Source: Moraxella pluranimalium (lineage in GTDB: Bacteria; Pseudomonadota; Gammaproteobacteria; Pseudomonadales; Moraxellaceae). Taken from it: DNA of 64,000 nt. Of this stretch, positions 25,710 to 35,362 are shown in pieces. The notes beneath the pieces were generated by a model. It made no database searches and was not told the origin of the DNA. It saw nothing but the letters and a program-made list of their open reading frames with translations. How positions within the stretch are numbered: the stretch's first letter is position 1; the number at the start of each line of letters is the position of its first letter. Where the stretch lies: positions 248,001-312,000 of the forward strand of contig NZ_MUYU01000006.1 of the NCBI RefSeq assembly GCF_002014825.1, in the 5' to 3' direction. The position numbers and the translations under genes are program-made.

Positions 25710-25829
25710 CAGTTGTCCGATAAATATGGGGATGATTTTGATGATTTAAAGAATTAATCCGCCAAGAAATGATTAAGCAAAATTGCTGATTAAATTGCTG
25801 ATTAAACAGATGAAAAATCATGCCAATTA

Positions 25830-25838
25830 TGCTAAAGT
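25830..25838 (+). promoter_or_regulatory. Extended -10 promoter of glnS
   Basis: TGCTAAAGT is a one-mismatch extended -10. Transcription from about 25845 would leave room for a leader before ATG 25884 but hardly any before the GTG at 25854. Confidence 0.4.
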
Positions 25839-25883
25839 ATTAAGGTTTATTTTGTGTTTATTGATAATAATTTGGACAAACAG

Positions 25884-27653
25884 ATGACAACTGCTAACGA
25901 GTTACCCGAAAAAAACGACTTTATCCGAGCCATCATCCGTGATGACCTACAATCAGGCAAGCACGAGCGTATTTTGACCCGCTTTCCGCCCGAGCCGAAT
26001 GGCTATTTACACATCGGTCATGTCAAATCCATCTGCCTAAACTTCGGCGTGGCAGGCGAGTTTGGTGGTGCGTGTAATCTGCGCTTTGACGACACCAACC
26101 CAACTGCCGAAAAACAAGACTATGTCGATGGCATCAAAGAAGATGTCAAATGGCTGGGCTTTGAATGGGCGGGCGATGTGCGTTATGCGTCAAGCTACTT
26201 TGAGCAGCTGCACGCTTGGGCGGTACAGCTGATTAAGCAAGGCGATGCCTATGTGGACTTACAAAGCATCGATGAAATTCGTGCCAATCGTGGCTCATTC
26301 ACCGAAGTGGGCAAGCCATCACCACAGCGTGATGAGAGCGTTGAAGTGAATTTGGCTCGCTTTGATGACATGAAAAACGGCAAATATCCTGACGGCGGTG
26401 CGGTACTGCGTGCCAAGATTGATATGGCACACCCAAACATGAATATGCGTGACCCTGTCATCTATCGTGTGATGCACGCCCATCACCATCAGACAGGCGA
26501 TGACTGGTGCATCTATCCGATGTATGACTTTGCTCATCCGCTGTCGGATGCGCTCGAAGGTATTACCCATTCGCTGTGTACACTTGAGTTTGAGGACCAT
26601 CGCCCGTTTTATGATTGGGTGATTGAGAAAGTGGGCTTTAAAAACCCGCCACATCAGTATGAATTTAGCCGTCTGAATATTGATCATACCTTGACCAGTA
26701 AGCGTAAACTTAAGCGCCTCGTGGATATGGGCGTGGTGTCAGGCTGGGATGATCCGCGTATGCCGACGGTGGCAGGTATGCGCCGTCGTGGTTATACGCC
26801 TGAGGGCTTGCGTGATTTTTGTGAGCGTGTGGGCATCACTAAGTCTGATGGTCTGGTGGATCATCGTATGCTTGAATTTAGCGTGCGTAAATCACTCGAA
26901 GACACTACCGCTCGTGGCATGGCGGTGCTGCGTCCGCTGAAGGTGACGATTACCAACTTTGATGAAGCGGTGGCAAAATTTGCTGAACTTAAAAACCCAA
27001 AAACCGTCGCTGACTTTGATGGTGAAGTGCTATGGCTGACGCAGCCAAAGCATCCGACACTTGACATGGGTGAACGCCGTATTCCATTTACCAAGACCAT
27101 CTATATCGACCAGACTGACTTTGAAGTCGTGCCACCGGCAGGCTACAAGCGCCTATCGCCCGAAAATCCTGAAATCCGCCTGCGTAATAGCTATGTGCTC
27201 AAGGTCAATGAACATAAGGTAGATGAAGCAGGTCAAGTGGTTGAGCTGATTGCCACCATCGATGAAAATACACTGGGTAACAACCCAGAAGGTCGCAAAG
27301 TCAAAGGTGTCATCCACTGGGTATCAGCCAGTCATGGCGTCGATGCGGTGGTGCGTCTGTATGAGCATCTACTGCTCGAAGATGATGAAATCAGCGATGT
27401 CAGCCTACACGAAAAAGAAATCATCGATGCCGACACTGATGCTGATACGCTATGGATTAAACAGCATCTAAATCCAAATTCACTCACCATCTGCCAAGCG
27501 GTGGTTGAGCCTGATTTGGCAAAAGCGGCGGCAGGCGAGCATTTCCAATTCGAGCGTGAAAGCTATTTTATCGCTGATGCCATCGAGCACAATGCCGATT
27601 TGCCGGTATTTAACCAAATCGTCGGGCTAAAAGACAGCTTTAAGCCTGAATGA
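25884..27653 (+). CDS. glnS: Glutaminyl-tRNA synthetase
   Basis: A 589-residue class I synthetase that charges tRNA-Gln directly. The HIGH region is FPPEPNGYLHIGHVKS near residue 40. The KMSKS region reads LTSKRKL, where E. coli has VMSKRKL. The catalytic core and C-terminal beta-barrel anticodon domain are complete (E. coli 553 residues). I chose ATG 25884 because MTTANELPEKNDFIRAII aligns with the E. coli N-terminus. A GTG at 25854 with an AAGG site would add ten residues. It is a single gene with its own promoter and a strong terminator. Confidence 0.95.
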   Translation: MTTANELPEKNDFIRAIIRDDLQSGKHERILTRFPPEPNGYLHIGHVKSICLNFGVAGEFGGACNLRFDDTNPTAEKQDYVDGIKEDVKWLGFEWAGDVRYASSYFEQLHAWAVQLIKQGDAYVDLQSIDEIRANRGSFTEVGKPSPQRDESVEVNLARFDDMKNGKYPDGGAVLRAKIDMAHPNMNMRDPVIYRVMHAHHHQTGDDWCIYPMYDFAHPLSDALEGITHSLCTLEFEDHRPFYDWVIEKVGFKNPPHQYEFSRLNIDHTLTSKRKLKRLVDMGVVSGWDDPRMPTVAGMRRRGYTPEGLRDFCERVGITKSDGLVDHRMLEFSVRKSLEDTTARGMAVLRPLKVTITNFDEAVAKFAELKNPKTVADFDGEVLWLTQPKHPTLDMGERRIPFTKTIYIDQTDFEVVPPAGYKRLSPENPEIRLRNSYVLKVNEHKVDEAGQVVELIATIDENTLGNNPEGRKVKGVIHWVSASHGVDAVVRLYEHLLLEDDEISDVSLHEKEIIDADTDADTLWIKQHLNPNSLTICQAVVEPDLAKAAAGEHFQFERESYFIADAIEHNADLPVFNQIVGLKDSFKPE

Positions 27654-27686
27654 TGTGGTCGTTTATTTTACAGTTAAGTGAATACC

Positions 27687-27725
27687 ACAAAAGCCTTATT
27701 CGGATGGATAAGGCTTTTGTTTTTC
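27687..27725 (+). terminator. Terminator of glnS
   Basis: ACAAAAGCCTTAT pairs with ATAAGGCTTTTGT, followed by TTTTC. Confidence 0.9.
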
Positions 27726-27731
27726 TAGGTG

Positions 27732-27766
27732 AAAAAAATCAAGCCATCATCTGATGACTTGATTTG
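27732..27766 (-). terminator. Terminator of ilvD
   Basis: On the minus strand AAATCAAGTCATCA pairs with TGATGGCTTGATT (one G-T pair), followed by seven T. Confidence 0.8.
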
Positions 27767-27791
27767 TATTGATATCAATCAATTGAATAAT

Positions 27792-29690
27792 TTACTCAAC
27801 CTGACTGACATCACGCACCGCACCCGTATCGGCAGATGTTGCCATCGCTGCATAGGCACGCAACGCTTGTGAGACATAGCGTTCACGATTGGCAGGTTTC
27901 CACGCCATCTTGCCACGAGTTTCCATCGCTTCACGGCGTTTTGCCAATTCTTCATCTGACACATCCAAATGAATACTACGATTTGGAATATCAATATGAA
28001 TGGTGTCAAATTCTTCCACCAAGCCAATCGCACCGCCTTCGGCAGCTTCAGGGCTGGCATGACCGATAGACAGACCTGATGTGCCCCCGCTGAAGCGACC
28101 ATCGGTGAGTAAGGCGCAGGCTTTGCCTAAGCCTTTTGATTTGAGATATGAAGTTGGGTAGAGCATCTCTTGCATGCCAGGGCCACCTTTTGGGCCTTCG
28201 TAGCGGATGATGACGATGTCACCAGCGACGATTTGGTCGTCTAGGATAGCAGCGACAGCAGAGTCTTGGCTCTCAAAGACACGGGCACGGCCAGTGAATT
28301 TTAGGATGCTCTCGTCCACGCCTGCAGTCTTGACCACACAGCCGCGCTCGGCGATATTGCCAAATAGCACCGCAAGTCCGCCGTCTTGGGAATAGGCGTG
28401 CTCACGGCTACGGATACAGCCTGACTCACGATTGACATCAAGATTTGACCAGACTTTATTTTGGCTAAAGGCTTGGGTGGTGCGTACGCCACCTGGTGCT
28501 GCGATATACAGCTCACGAGCTTCGGTATTGTCAGGGTTCATGATGTCCCACTTGGCAAGCGCATCGGCAAGCGTCGCACTGTGGACGGTTGGCACATCAG
28601 TCTGTAGCAGTCCTGCACGGTCAAGCTCGGCTAGAATACCCATCACGCCACCAGCACGGTGCACATCTTCCATGTGGTATTTTTGGGTGGCAGGGGCGAC
28701 TTTTGATAGGCAAGGCACTTGACGAGATAGGCGGTCAATGTCTGCCATCTTAAAGTCCACGCCTGCTTCGTTGGCGGCGGCCAGTAGATGCAAGATGGTA
28801 TTGGTCGAGCCACCCATAGCGATGTCTAGGCTCATGGCGTTCTCATAAGCGGCTTTGGTAGCGATTGAGCGGGGTAGCACAGATGCGTCGTCTTGTTCAT
28901 AATAACGCTTGGCAAGCTCAACGATACGGCGACCGGCTTCCAAGAACAAATCACGACGCTTGGCATGAGTGGCAAGCAGTGAGCCATTGCCCGGTAGTGA
29001 TAGACCAAGCGCTTCGGTTAGGCAGTTCATTGAGTTAGCGGTGAACATCCCTGAGCACGAGCCGCAAGTCGGGCACGCTGAGCGTTCGGTCGTGGCGACA
29101 TCGCTATCACTGATTAAATCATCAGCGGCATCAATCATCGCATCGACTAGGTCAAGCTTACGCACCTTTTGACCATTATCATCGGTCACTGTCTCATGCA
29201 CGGTATGACCATCGCCAAGCGTGCTTGCTAGCACCTTGCCTGCTTCCATCGGGCCACCTGAGACAAAGATGGTTGGGATATTTAGGCGCATGGCAGCCAT
29301 CAGCATCCCTGGGGTGATTTTATCGCAGTTTGAGATACAGACTAGCGCATCAGCACAGTGAGCATTGACCATGTACTCGACACTATCAGCAATCAAATCA
29401 CGGCTTGGCAAGCTATACAGCATACCGCCATGACCCATAGCGATACCATCATCGACAGCGATGGTGTTAAATTCTTTGGCGACACCGCCAGCCGCTTCGA
29501 TTTCACGAGCGACCAGTTGACCTAAGTCTTTTAGGTGCACATGACCGGGGACGAACTGCGTAAATGAGTTGGCGATGGCGATGATTGGCTTGTTAAAATC
29601 GTCATCCGTCATACCGGTGGCACGCCATAGCGCACGAGCGCCTGCCATATTGCGACCAGCGGTAGAAGTCTTGGAGCGATAAACTGGCAT
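27792..29690 (-). CDS. ilvD: Dihydroxy-acid dehydratase
   Basis: A 632-residue iron-sulphur enzyme of branched-chain amino-acid synthesis that converts dihydroxy acids to 2-keto acids. The cluster cysteines are visible in [13 protein letters not shown] and [19 protein letters not shown]; the C-terminal active-site region includes [22 protein letters not shown] chose ATG 29690 because [26 protein letters not shown] is the conserved N-terminus and an AGGAAGA site precedes it. The frame is open 17 codons further. It is a single gene with its own terminator. Confidence 0.96.
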   Translation of the reverse strand: MPVYRSKTSTAGRNMAGARALWRATGMTDDDFNKPIIAIANSFTQFVPGHVHLKDLGQLVAREIEAAGGVAKEFNTIAVDDGIAMGHGGMLYSLPSRDLIADSVEYMVNAHCADALVCISNCDKITPGMLMAAMRLNIPTIFVSGGPMEAGKVLASTLGDGHTVHETVTDDNGQKVRKLDLVDAMIDAADDLISDSDVATTERSACPTCGSCSGMFTANSMNCLTEALGLSLPGNGSLLATHAKRRDLFLEAGRRIVELAKRYYEQDDASVLPRSIATKAAYENAMSLDIAMGGSTNTILHLLAAANEAGVDFKMADIDRLSRQVPCLSKVAPATQKYHMEDVHRAGGVMGILAELDRAGLLQTDVPTVHSATLADALAKWDIMNPDNTEARELYIAAPGGVRTTQAFSQNKVWSNLDVNRESGCIRSREHAYSQDGGLAVLFGNIAERGCVVKTAGVDESILKFTGRARVFESQDSAVAAILDDQIVAGDIVIIRYEGPKGGPGMQEMLYPTSYLKSKGLGKACALLTDGRFSGGTSGLSIGHASPEAAEGGAIGLVEEFDTIHIDIPNRSIHLDVSDEELAKRREAMETRGKMAWKPANRERYVSQALRAYAAMATSADTGAVRDVSQVE

Positions 29691-29741
29691 AATCTGTCTT
29701 CCTATATTATTTGCCGATGAGGGCAGTGGGTAAATTATCAC

Positions 29742-30152
29742 TTATTTTAGCATTTTTATTGACAAAATGATGCTTGATTTTGTTTGCTATTGTCATAAAT
29801 TTTGGTTATCAATTGGTAGAAGTTGTCGGACAGATGGCAGGTTATTTATAAATTTTATTGATAAATTACAAAATAAAAACAAACTTTTATATGTCCAAAA
29901 ATTGCCCCAATTTTCAATCACTTATCGGATAGTACAATATCAAATGTGACTGGTTAATCAGATATATTGTATCATAAAATTTGCAATCGTTTGATTTTAT
30001 TGATAATCTGTATTTCTACTTAGCGAGGTTTTCAGATAGATTTTTAGTTGTATTTTTTCGGCAGTGACGCTGATTGATAGATTTATTGGAAAGTATCAAT
30101 AATACAACTAAAAGTCCATCATCATCCACCAACAGATTGATGGGATAGTTTT
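29742..30152. other. Spacer between ilvD and the BCCT transporter
   Basis: A 410-base AT-rich spacer. A short open frame at 29767-29949 has no start signals or recognisable protein and is not called. The main feature is the nested inverted repeat at 30042-30113, just before the transporter gene. Confidence 0.6.
30042..30113 (+). promoter_or_regulatory. Nested inverted repeat in the BCCT transporter leader
   Basis: TTTTAGTTGTATT (30042-30054) and AATACAACTAAAA (30101-30113) are perfect 13-base complements. Inside them ATTGATA (30073-30079) and TATCAAT (30094-30100) pair again, ending exactly where the outer arm begins. It lies 40 bases before the start codon and would fold as a bulged hairpin in RNA. 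Confidence 0.5.
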
Positions 30153-31853
30153 ATGAATAACACAAAAAATCAGTCCACCGCACCACCGATAGCGCATCAA
30201 GCGGACACAGTACGACACGGCGTGACGATATCCAAATTTGGTATCTTTCCTAAGGTAAGTGTGCCTGTATTTGCCATTTCAGCAGCGCTGATTGTAGTTT
30301 TTATGCTGTATGGGGCGGTATTTAGTGAGCACGCAGGGCAGCTGTTTGGACAGGTGCAGTCGCTGATTAGCACGCATTTTGGTTTTGTACTGATTATTTT
30401 GATGAATACGGCGCTTGTGTTTTGTGTGTATCTAGGCTTTAGTCACTATGGTGATATTCGCCTAGGGCATCAGACGGAGACACCGCAGTATAGCTTTGGT
30501 TCGTGGATTGGGATGCTGTTCTCGGCAGGGATTGGTATTGGGCTATTGTACTGGGGTGTGGCTGAGCCCTTGTATCATTTTGTTGCACCACCTGTGGCGG
30601 ATGCGCAGACGGTAGAAGCCGCCAAGCAGGCGATGCAGATTTCTTTTTTGCATTGGGGGCTACACGCTTGGGCGGTCTATGCGTTGGTGGCGTTGTCGCT
30701 TGCGTATTTTCATTATCGTCGTGGCTTGCCGTTATCCATCCGCTCGGTGCTGTTTCCCTTGATTGGTCAGCGCATCTATGGCGGCTGGGGTCATACGGTG
30801 GATATTTTGGCGGTGTTTGGCACGATTTTTGGGGTGGTGACAAGTCTGGGTCTTGGTGTGATGCAACTTGAGACAGGGCTTGTGCAGATGCTTGGTATCA
30901 CACCAAGTCTGACGCTCAAGGTAGCACTGATTGCAGGGATTACCGCTTGTGCGGCGTTTTCGGTGATGGCAGGCTTGGATAAGGGTGTGAAGCGATTAAG
31001 CGACATCACCATCATTGTGACTTTGGCGCTGCTTGCTTTTATCGTCATCACAGGCCCGACGCAGTTTATTTTTGATAGTTTTGTTGAGAATATTGGCAAT
31101 TATGCTGGCAATCTGATTACGCTTGGGCTATGGAATGAAGCTTATAGCGACAGCGATTGGCAGGCGAGTTGGACGGTGTTTTATTGGGCGTGGTGGGTGA
31201 GTTGGTCGCCATTTGTGGGTGTGTTTATCGCGCGTATTTCTCGTGGTCGTACCATTCGTGAGTTCTTGTTTGGCGTGCTGTTTGTGCCGATGTTACTGCT
31301 GTTCTTTTGGTTTACGGCATTTGGTGGCGTGGCGGTGCAGATGGCACTCGATGGCAACATAGGCTTGGTCGAAGCGGTACAAACCGATTATGGCAGTGCG
31401 ATATTCAAGCTGATTGAACAGTATCCATTGACCAAAGGCTTGATGGTCGTGATTTTGATGATGATTGTGCTGTGGTTTGTGACATCGGCAGATAGTGCAA
31501 GCCTTGTTGTGGATATGCTGACTGCTGGTGGTGAGACTGACCCGCCGAAGGTTCAGCGACTGTTTTGGGTGACATCCGAAGGGGTGATGGCAGCGGTGCT
31601 ACTGACCGCAGGTGGCTTGACGGCATTACAAGCGGCGGCGATTGTTGCTGGTGCACCGTTTGCCATCGTGGTGTTTGTGATGATGTACTGTCTATGGCGT
31701 GGCTTAGGGCGTGATAGATTGACCCTGTATCGCAATAGTCAATGGTATATCACCCAAGAGTCCGCCGAGCACAATTCGGCCAATGAACTGGCGGATGAGC
31801 ATCTATTGACAGGGCCATTGGCGCTACCTGATGATACGGACAATAAAGCATAA
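30153..31853 (+). CDS. BCCT-family betaine/choline/carnitine transporter
   Basis: A 566-residue secondary transporter of the BCCT family, which takes up glycine betaine, choline or carnitine with sodium or proton, often for osmotic protection. About twelve membrane helices are visible. The signature region is SAGIGIGLLYWGVAEPLYHF, and helix eight carries FYWAWWVSWSPFVGVFIARISRGRTIREF, the aromatic substrate-binding helix. The cytoplasmic tail is short and acidic. No betaine-synthesis genes or BetI repressor are nearby, so the substrate cannot be settled. A structured element precedes it, and the hairpin at about 31864-31893 follows. Confidence 0.92.
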   Translation: MNNTKNQSTAPPIAHQADTVRHGVTISKFGIFPKVSVPVFAISAALIVVFMLYGAVFSEHAGQLFGQVQSLISTHFGFVLIILMNTALVFCVYLGFSHYGDIRLGHQTETPQYSFGSWIGMLFSAGIGIGLLYWGVAEPLYHFVAPPVADAQTVEAAKQAMQISFLHWGLHAWAVYALVALSLAYFHYRRGLPLSIRSVLFPLIGQRIYGGWGHTVDILAVFGTIFGVVTSLGLGVMQLETGLVQMLGITPSLTLKVALIAGITACAAFSVMAGLDKGVKRLSDITIIVTLALLAFIVITGPTQFIFDSFVENIGNYAGNLITLGLWNEAYSDSDWQASWTVFYWAWWVSWSPFVGVFIARISRGRTIREFLFGVLFVPMLLLFFWFTAFGGVAVQMALDGNIGLVEAVQTDYGSAIFKLIEQYPLTKGLMVVILMMIVLWFVTSADSASLVVDMLTAGGETDPPKVQRLFWVTSEGVMAAVLLTAGGLTALQAAAIVAGAPFAIVVFVMMYCLWRGLGRDRLTLYRNSQWYITQESAEHNSANELADEHLLTGPLALPDDTDNKA

Positions 31854-31863
31854 CAAGTACGCA

Positions 31864-31893
31864 AACCCAATGGCAAATCGCTATTGGGTTTGT
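31864..31893. terminator. Possible shared terminator after the BCCT gene
   Basis: AAACCCAAT and ATTGGGTTT pair around an 11-base loop, with a weak T-rich tail. The right arm overlaps the last codons of the convergent unknown gene. Confidence 0.45.
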
Positions 31894-32549
31894 TCTTGAT
31901 AAGTTGCCAACACTTTATCGACTATCGCATCATGCATAAAGCGGACCAGCTCTGGGGTGTTATTCTTGATGGTGTTGATGGCGTGCGTGGTGGCGAGTGC
32001 ATGAGCATTGGGTAGTCTGACATAGCCATCATGTGGCTCAATGCTGAGTATCTCATCGTCCATATCTATGCTGATTAGCTTGTGCTTGCTGCTTTTGTGC
32101 AGTAGATTGACCGTGCCCGTCAGTTGCCATTTTTGGGCTTCTTGCTCTACCAAAGTTGCGATGTCTTGACCATAGATTGCTTGCGATGATTTGGCAGTAT
32201 TGGTAAATGACAAATGTAGTGCCAGTGGCAAATCATCATTGACAATCACCACCGTGCCACTGATTTTGATATGATAAGCCGCTCGAATTGTACCCGATGC
32301 CAAGCCAAGCAAGAGATTGGCTTCATCAGCGGTCATCAAGATGTTAATCTGTCTTAATAATTCAGGGCTCAGCGGTGTGTCTGCTTTGATATCATCATCC
32401 AAGCTGTCATAGTGCGCCAAGAACATCTGTGGCAAGTCACGATTGATAGTGAGTGTCGTCAGCTTGATATTATGCACCCGAAATACAAAAGCGTCATTTT
32501 TTAGAAGTTCTTGTAAAACAAATTCAGGCGTATCAGTGGTTTGTGTCAT
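31881..32549 (-). CDS. Hypothetical protein, 222 residues
   Basis: I do not recognise this protein. It is soluble with no signal peptide or membrane segment, and has an alternating strand pattern in the middle (GTIRAAYHIKISGTVVIVNDDLPLALHLSF) and a helical end (LVRFMHDAIVDKVLATY). The ribosome binding site is poor, so the start is uncertain; the frame is otherwise clean and codon use looks normal. It is convergent with the BCCT gene and divergent from the HIT gene. Confidence 0.6.
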   Translation of the reverse strand: MTQTTDTPEFVLQELLKNDAFVFRVHNIKLTTLTINRDLPQMFLAHYDSLDDDIKADTPLSPELLRQINILMTADEANLLLGLASGTIRAAYHIKISGTVVIVNDDLPLALHLSFTNTAKSSQAIYGQDIATLVEQEAQKWQLTGTVNLLHKSSKHKLISIDMDDEILSIEPHDGYVRLPNAHALATTHAINTIKNNTPELVRFMHDAIVDKVLATYQEQTQ

Positions 32550-32593
32550 GTCAAAAACTTTTAAACAAAAATACTACTATAACACAAAGGCTA

Positions 32594-32602
32594 TGCTAAA
32601 AT
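32594..32602 (+). promoter_or_regulatory. Extended -10 promoter of the HIT-family gene
   Basis: TGCTAAAAT within CTATGCTAAAATAT is a one-mismatch extended -10, 57 bases before the start codon; the same core precedes pyrH. Confidence 0.45.
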
Positions 32603-32658
32603 ATAGTTGTTTTATACGCTATTCGTGTGAGTTTAATTCAGTAAAAAGGAGCAAAAAA

Positions 32659-33084
32659 ATGACGATGGTCTATGATGAGAACAATATTTTTGCCAAGATT
32701 TTGCGTGGTGAAATCCCATGCCACAAGGTCTATGAAGATGATAAAACCCTTGCTTTTATGGACATCATGCCAGTGGCAAAAGGCCATACGCTTGTGATTC
32801 CAAAATGCCAAGCGGTTGAGCTGTCGGATTTGCCTTGTGAATTTGCTTGTGCGGTGTTTAAGACTGCCCAAAAAGTGATGACAGCACAGCGTGTGGTGCT
32901 TGGCGTACAAGGCATCACCCAAATGCAGCTGAATCACTCAGATGCAGGTCAGTCGGTGTTTCATTATCATATGCACCTTGTGCCGACGCATTTGAGCAAC
33001 ATTGCCAAGCACGAAAGTAAAATGGGCGACCAAGACGAACTGGCCAAATTGGCAGAACAGCTACGCACCGCCATCGCTGAATAA
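32659..33084 (+). CDS. HIT-family nucleotide hydrolase
   Basis: A 141-residue histidine-triad protein. The catalytic triad is HYHMHLVP (His102, His104, His106), and the N-terminal NIFAKILRGEIPCHKVYEDDKTLAFMDIMP is the typical Hint-like start. Such proteins hydrolyse adenosine phosphoramidates or related adenylates; the physiological substrate is unknown. I chose ATG 32659 because of the AAGGAG site seven bases upstream. The open frame extends further upstream without sense. It is a single gene, divergent from the unknown gene at 31881. Confidence 0.93.
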   Translation: MTMVYDENNIFAKILRGEIPCHKVYEDDKTLAFMDIMPVAKGHTLVIPKCQAVELSDLPCEFACAVFKTAQKVMTAQRVVLGVQGITQMQLNHSDAGQSVFHYHMHLVPTHLSNIAKHESKMGDQDELAKLAEQLRTAIAE

Positions 33085-33127
33085 TTGCCAAATAACTCTT
33101 TTTTCATAAAAGTGTTTATCATAAAAG

Positions 33128-33164
33128 CAAAAAGCCAACAAGTTACAATGTTGGCTTTTGTTTT
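33128..33164. terminator. Bidirectional terminator between HIT gene and fpr
   Basis: AAAAGCCAACA pairs with TGTTGGCTTTT around an eight-base loop, with A and T runs on the two sides, between convergent genes. Confidence 0.85.
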
Positions 33165-33191
33165 GCTGGTTGTATGGCTTGTATGGCTGAA

Positions 33192-33965
33192 TCAACCCAC
33201 AAATGCACGCTCAACCACATAATCAGCAGGCTCACCCATGCGTGGTGAGATGGTCAGACCAAAGCTATCCAAAATCGCACAGGTGTCATTATTCATCGCC
33301 ATGCTACCGCAGATCATCACACGGTCGTCGTCTTTGTTCATCGGTGGCAAGCCGATGTCGGTGAACAGTTTGCCTGATTGGATCAAGTCAGTGACACGAC
33401 CTGTGTTTTTGAACTCATCACGGGTGACGGTCGGATAATAGATGAATTTTTCACGCACCCATTCACCAAAGATCTCATCATTTGGCAATTCGTTCTCAAA
33501 GAAATCACGATACGCCAAATCATCGACATGACGCACGCCATGTACCAGGATGACTTTTTCGAAGTGTTCATAGACTTCAGGGTCACGGCATAGCGACAAG
33601 AATGGTGCAAGACCTGTACCTGTAGCAAGCATATACAGATGTTTGCCTGGTAGTAGGTCATCTAGTACGAGTGTGCCTGTTGGTTTTTTGCTGATAAGTA
33701 GCTCATCGCCGACTTTGATGTGCTGTAGGCGAGAAGTGAGTGGGCCATCAGGTACTTTGATTGAGAAAAACTCCAGCTCTTCTGCCCAGTTTGGACTGGC
33801 GATAGAATACGCACGTGCCAATGGCTTGCCATCGACCATGATACCAATCATCGCAAATTCGCCATTGCGAAAACGCAAGCTGTCGCCACGGGTGGTCTTG
33901 ATGGTGAATAGGCTATCATTCCAATGATGCACATAAGTGACGGTTTCTGTGATAAACTTTGACAT
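33192..33965 (-). CDS. fpr: Ferredoxin/flavodoxin-NADP reductase
   Basis: A 257-residue FAD enzyme that moves electrons between NADPH and ferredoxin or flavodoxin. The FAD-binding motif is RAYSIASP, the NADP-binding start is ATGTGLAPFLSLCRD, and the C-terminus ends in YVVERAFVG, close to the 'VEKAFV' end of the bacterial subclass. The stretch VMICGSMAMNNDTCAILDSFG is the conserved NADP-ribose region. Length matches the Pseudomonas-type Fpr. It is single, and shares a 142-base spacer with trmO in which TATAAT boxes face both ways around GGCTATAATAGCG. Confidence 0.93.
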   Translation of the reverse strand: MSKFITETVTYVHHWNDSLFTIKTTRGDSLRFRNGEFAMIGIMVDGKPLARAYSIASPNWAEELEFFSIKVPDGPLTSRLQHIKVGDELLISKKPTGTLVLDDLLPGKHLYMLATGTGLAPFLSLCRDPEVYEHFEKVILVHGVRHVDDLAYRDFFENELPNDEIFGEWVREKFIYYPTVTRDEFKNTGRVTDLIQSGKLFTDIGLPPMNKDDDRVMICGSMAMNNDTCAILDSFGLTISPRMGEPADYVVERAFVG

Positions 33966-34107
33966 AATAATCTCTTATTATTGGATGCTTGGCAATGGAT
34001 ATGCCAATGATTGAAATTTTGGCTATAATAGCGAGTTTTTACCCAATGGTTTAGGGTAAATTTGGAATAAGCACCGTTTATTTTAGCATAAATAAGAAAA
34101 ATTCTCT

Positions 34108-34824
34108 ATGACTACTGTTCAATTACCCATCATCGGACATCATCGCTCGCCATTGGTGCAAAAATTTGGCGCACCAAGACAGCCCAATCTCGTCGAAGTG
34201 GCAAGCGTGATTGAGTTTGTACCGCCGTATGATACGCCGTCCGCCTTTGTTGGGATTGAGAAATTCAGCCATCTGTGGGTGATGTGGCAGTTTCATCAGA
34301 ATAAATCACAGGATAATTTTCGTCCGCAGGTACGCCCACCGCGTTATGGTGGCAATGATAAAGTCGGCGTGTTCGCCACTCGCAGTATGTATCGTCCCTC
34401 AGCGCTTGGCTTGTCGGTGGTGCGACTGTCCCGAGTGGAGATAATCCAGCATCGGGTGCGGCTGCATATCATCGGTGCGGATATGGTCGATGGCACGCCG
34501 ATTGTCGATATCAAGCCGTATCTGCCCTTTGTTGATAGTGTACCTGATGCCATCAGTGGTGAGATTGATGTGCCGATGACCAAGATGGTACAGATGTCAA
34601 TGCAGGCGAGATATGAGTTTGATAGGCTTTGCAAGGATAATAAACTCACCATAGTAGATAAAAATATTATCCAAAATCTCATCGCCCAAGACCCACGAGT
34701 GGCATACCGTCAAGCCGAAATCGAAGTGGTCAGCACCATGCGTTATGGAGTGGTGGATGTGGATTTTTGGATGGATAAAATGGGTGTGATGGTTATCACA
34801 GGCTTACGAGCGGTGGCTGAATAG
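34108..34824 (+). CDS. trmO: tRNA (adenine37-N6)-methyltransferase TrmO
   Basis: A 238-residue protein of the TsaA/VirR (YaeB) family that methylates t6A37 of some threonine tRNAs using S-adenosylmethionine. Family landmarks are IGHHRSPLVQKFGAPRQP at the N-terminus, then FSHLWVMWQFHQN, VRPPRYGGNDKVGVFATRSMYRPSALGLSVVRL and DGTPIVDIKPYLPFVDS. The C-terminal third is the small domain that completes the active site. It is followed by the tRNA-Leu and tRNA-Cys genes on the opposite strand. Confidence 0.92.
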   Translation: MTTVQLPIIGHHRSPLVQKFGAPRQPNLVEVASVIEFVPPYDTPSAFVGIEKFSHLWVMWQFHQNKSQDNFRPQVRPPRYGGNDKVGVFATRSMYRPSALGLSVVRLSRVEIIQHRVRLHIIGADMVDGTPIVDIKPYLPFVDSVPDAISGEIDVPMTKMVQMSMQARYEFDRLCKDNKLTIVDKNIIQNLIAQDPRVAYRQAEIEVVSTMRYGVVDVDFWMDKMGVMVITGLRAVAE

Positions 34825-34854
34825 CGATAGTGAATAAGCAAAAATTAAGACAAC

Positions 34855-34885
34855 AAAAAAGCCCTTATCGCTGATAAAGGCTTGA
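34855..34885 (-). terminator. Terminator of the tRNA-Leu/Cys transcript
   Basis: On the minus strand AAGCCTTTATC pairs with GATAAGGGCTT, followed by TTTTTGTTG; it lies nine bases after the tRNA-Leu 3' end. Confidence 0.8.
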
Positions 34886-34893
34886 TAATACGG

Positions 34894-34980
34894 TGGTGCC
34901 CGGGGCCGGACTTGAACCGGCACGCTCAAAAGAGCGAGGGATTTTAAATCCCTTGTGTCTACCAATTTCACCACCCGGGC
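34894..34980 (-). tRNA. tRNA-Leu (TAA)
   Basis: 87 nt with encoded CCA. The acceptor GCCCGGG pairs with CCCGGGC, the anticodon is TAA in GATTTAAAATC, and a class II variable arm (CTCGCTCTTTTGAGCG region) is present. Confidence 0.97.
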
Positions 34981-35052
34981 ATTTATTACTTGTTTTATTG
35001 ATTCGATTGCGTCGTTACGCAAAATCATAAACAAGCTGGTAAACTAAAAAAA

Positions 35053-35126
35053 TGGAGGCTGGAGTCGGAATCGAACCGGCGTACACGGAGTTGCAGTCCG
35101 CTGCATGACCACTCTGCCATCCAGCC
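35053..35126 (-). tRNA. tRNA-Cys (GCA)
   Basis: 74 nt with encoded CCA. The acceptor GGCTGGA pairs with TCCAGCC, and the anticodon loop reads CTGCAAC (anticodon GCA). It is the promoter-proximal gene of the pair with tRNA-Leu. Confidence 0.97.
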
Positions 35127-35333
35127 ATTAAGTGCTAGCTATATTACCAAAAATTTTCAAAAACACAAGCAAAATTTTCAAAAATTTTAGAAAATTCATC
35201 CAATGTCCGTGCTTTGCACACATTTTTTGGCAAATTGCAAGACACATTTTTGTCATTATCCACAAAAATAGTGCAAAAATTCTCATTTGCCAATGATGTA
35301 ATAAGGTATAATACTAGGATTTAACTCAAGTGA

Positions 35334-35362
35334 TTGACAATTTTAAATTCATAATGTGATAT
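35334..35362 (+). promoter_or_regulatory. Candidate promoter of the RND operon
   Basis: A perfect TTGACA (35334-35339) is followed at 17 bases by TGATAT (35357-35362), a partial -10. A second candidate -10, TATAAT at 35307-35312, lacks a clear -35. Confidence 0.45.

Noticed and set aside
29767..29949. 60-codon frame in the ilvD-BCCT spacer
   Set aside because: No ribosome binding site and no recognisable protein; composition is that of the spacer.
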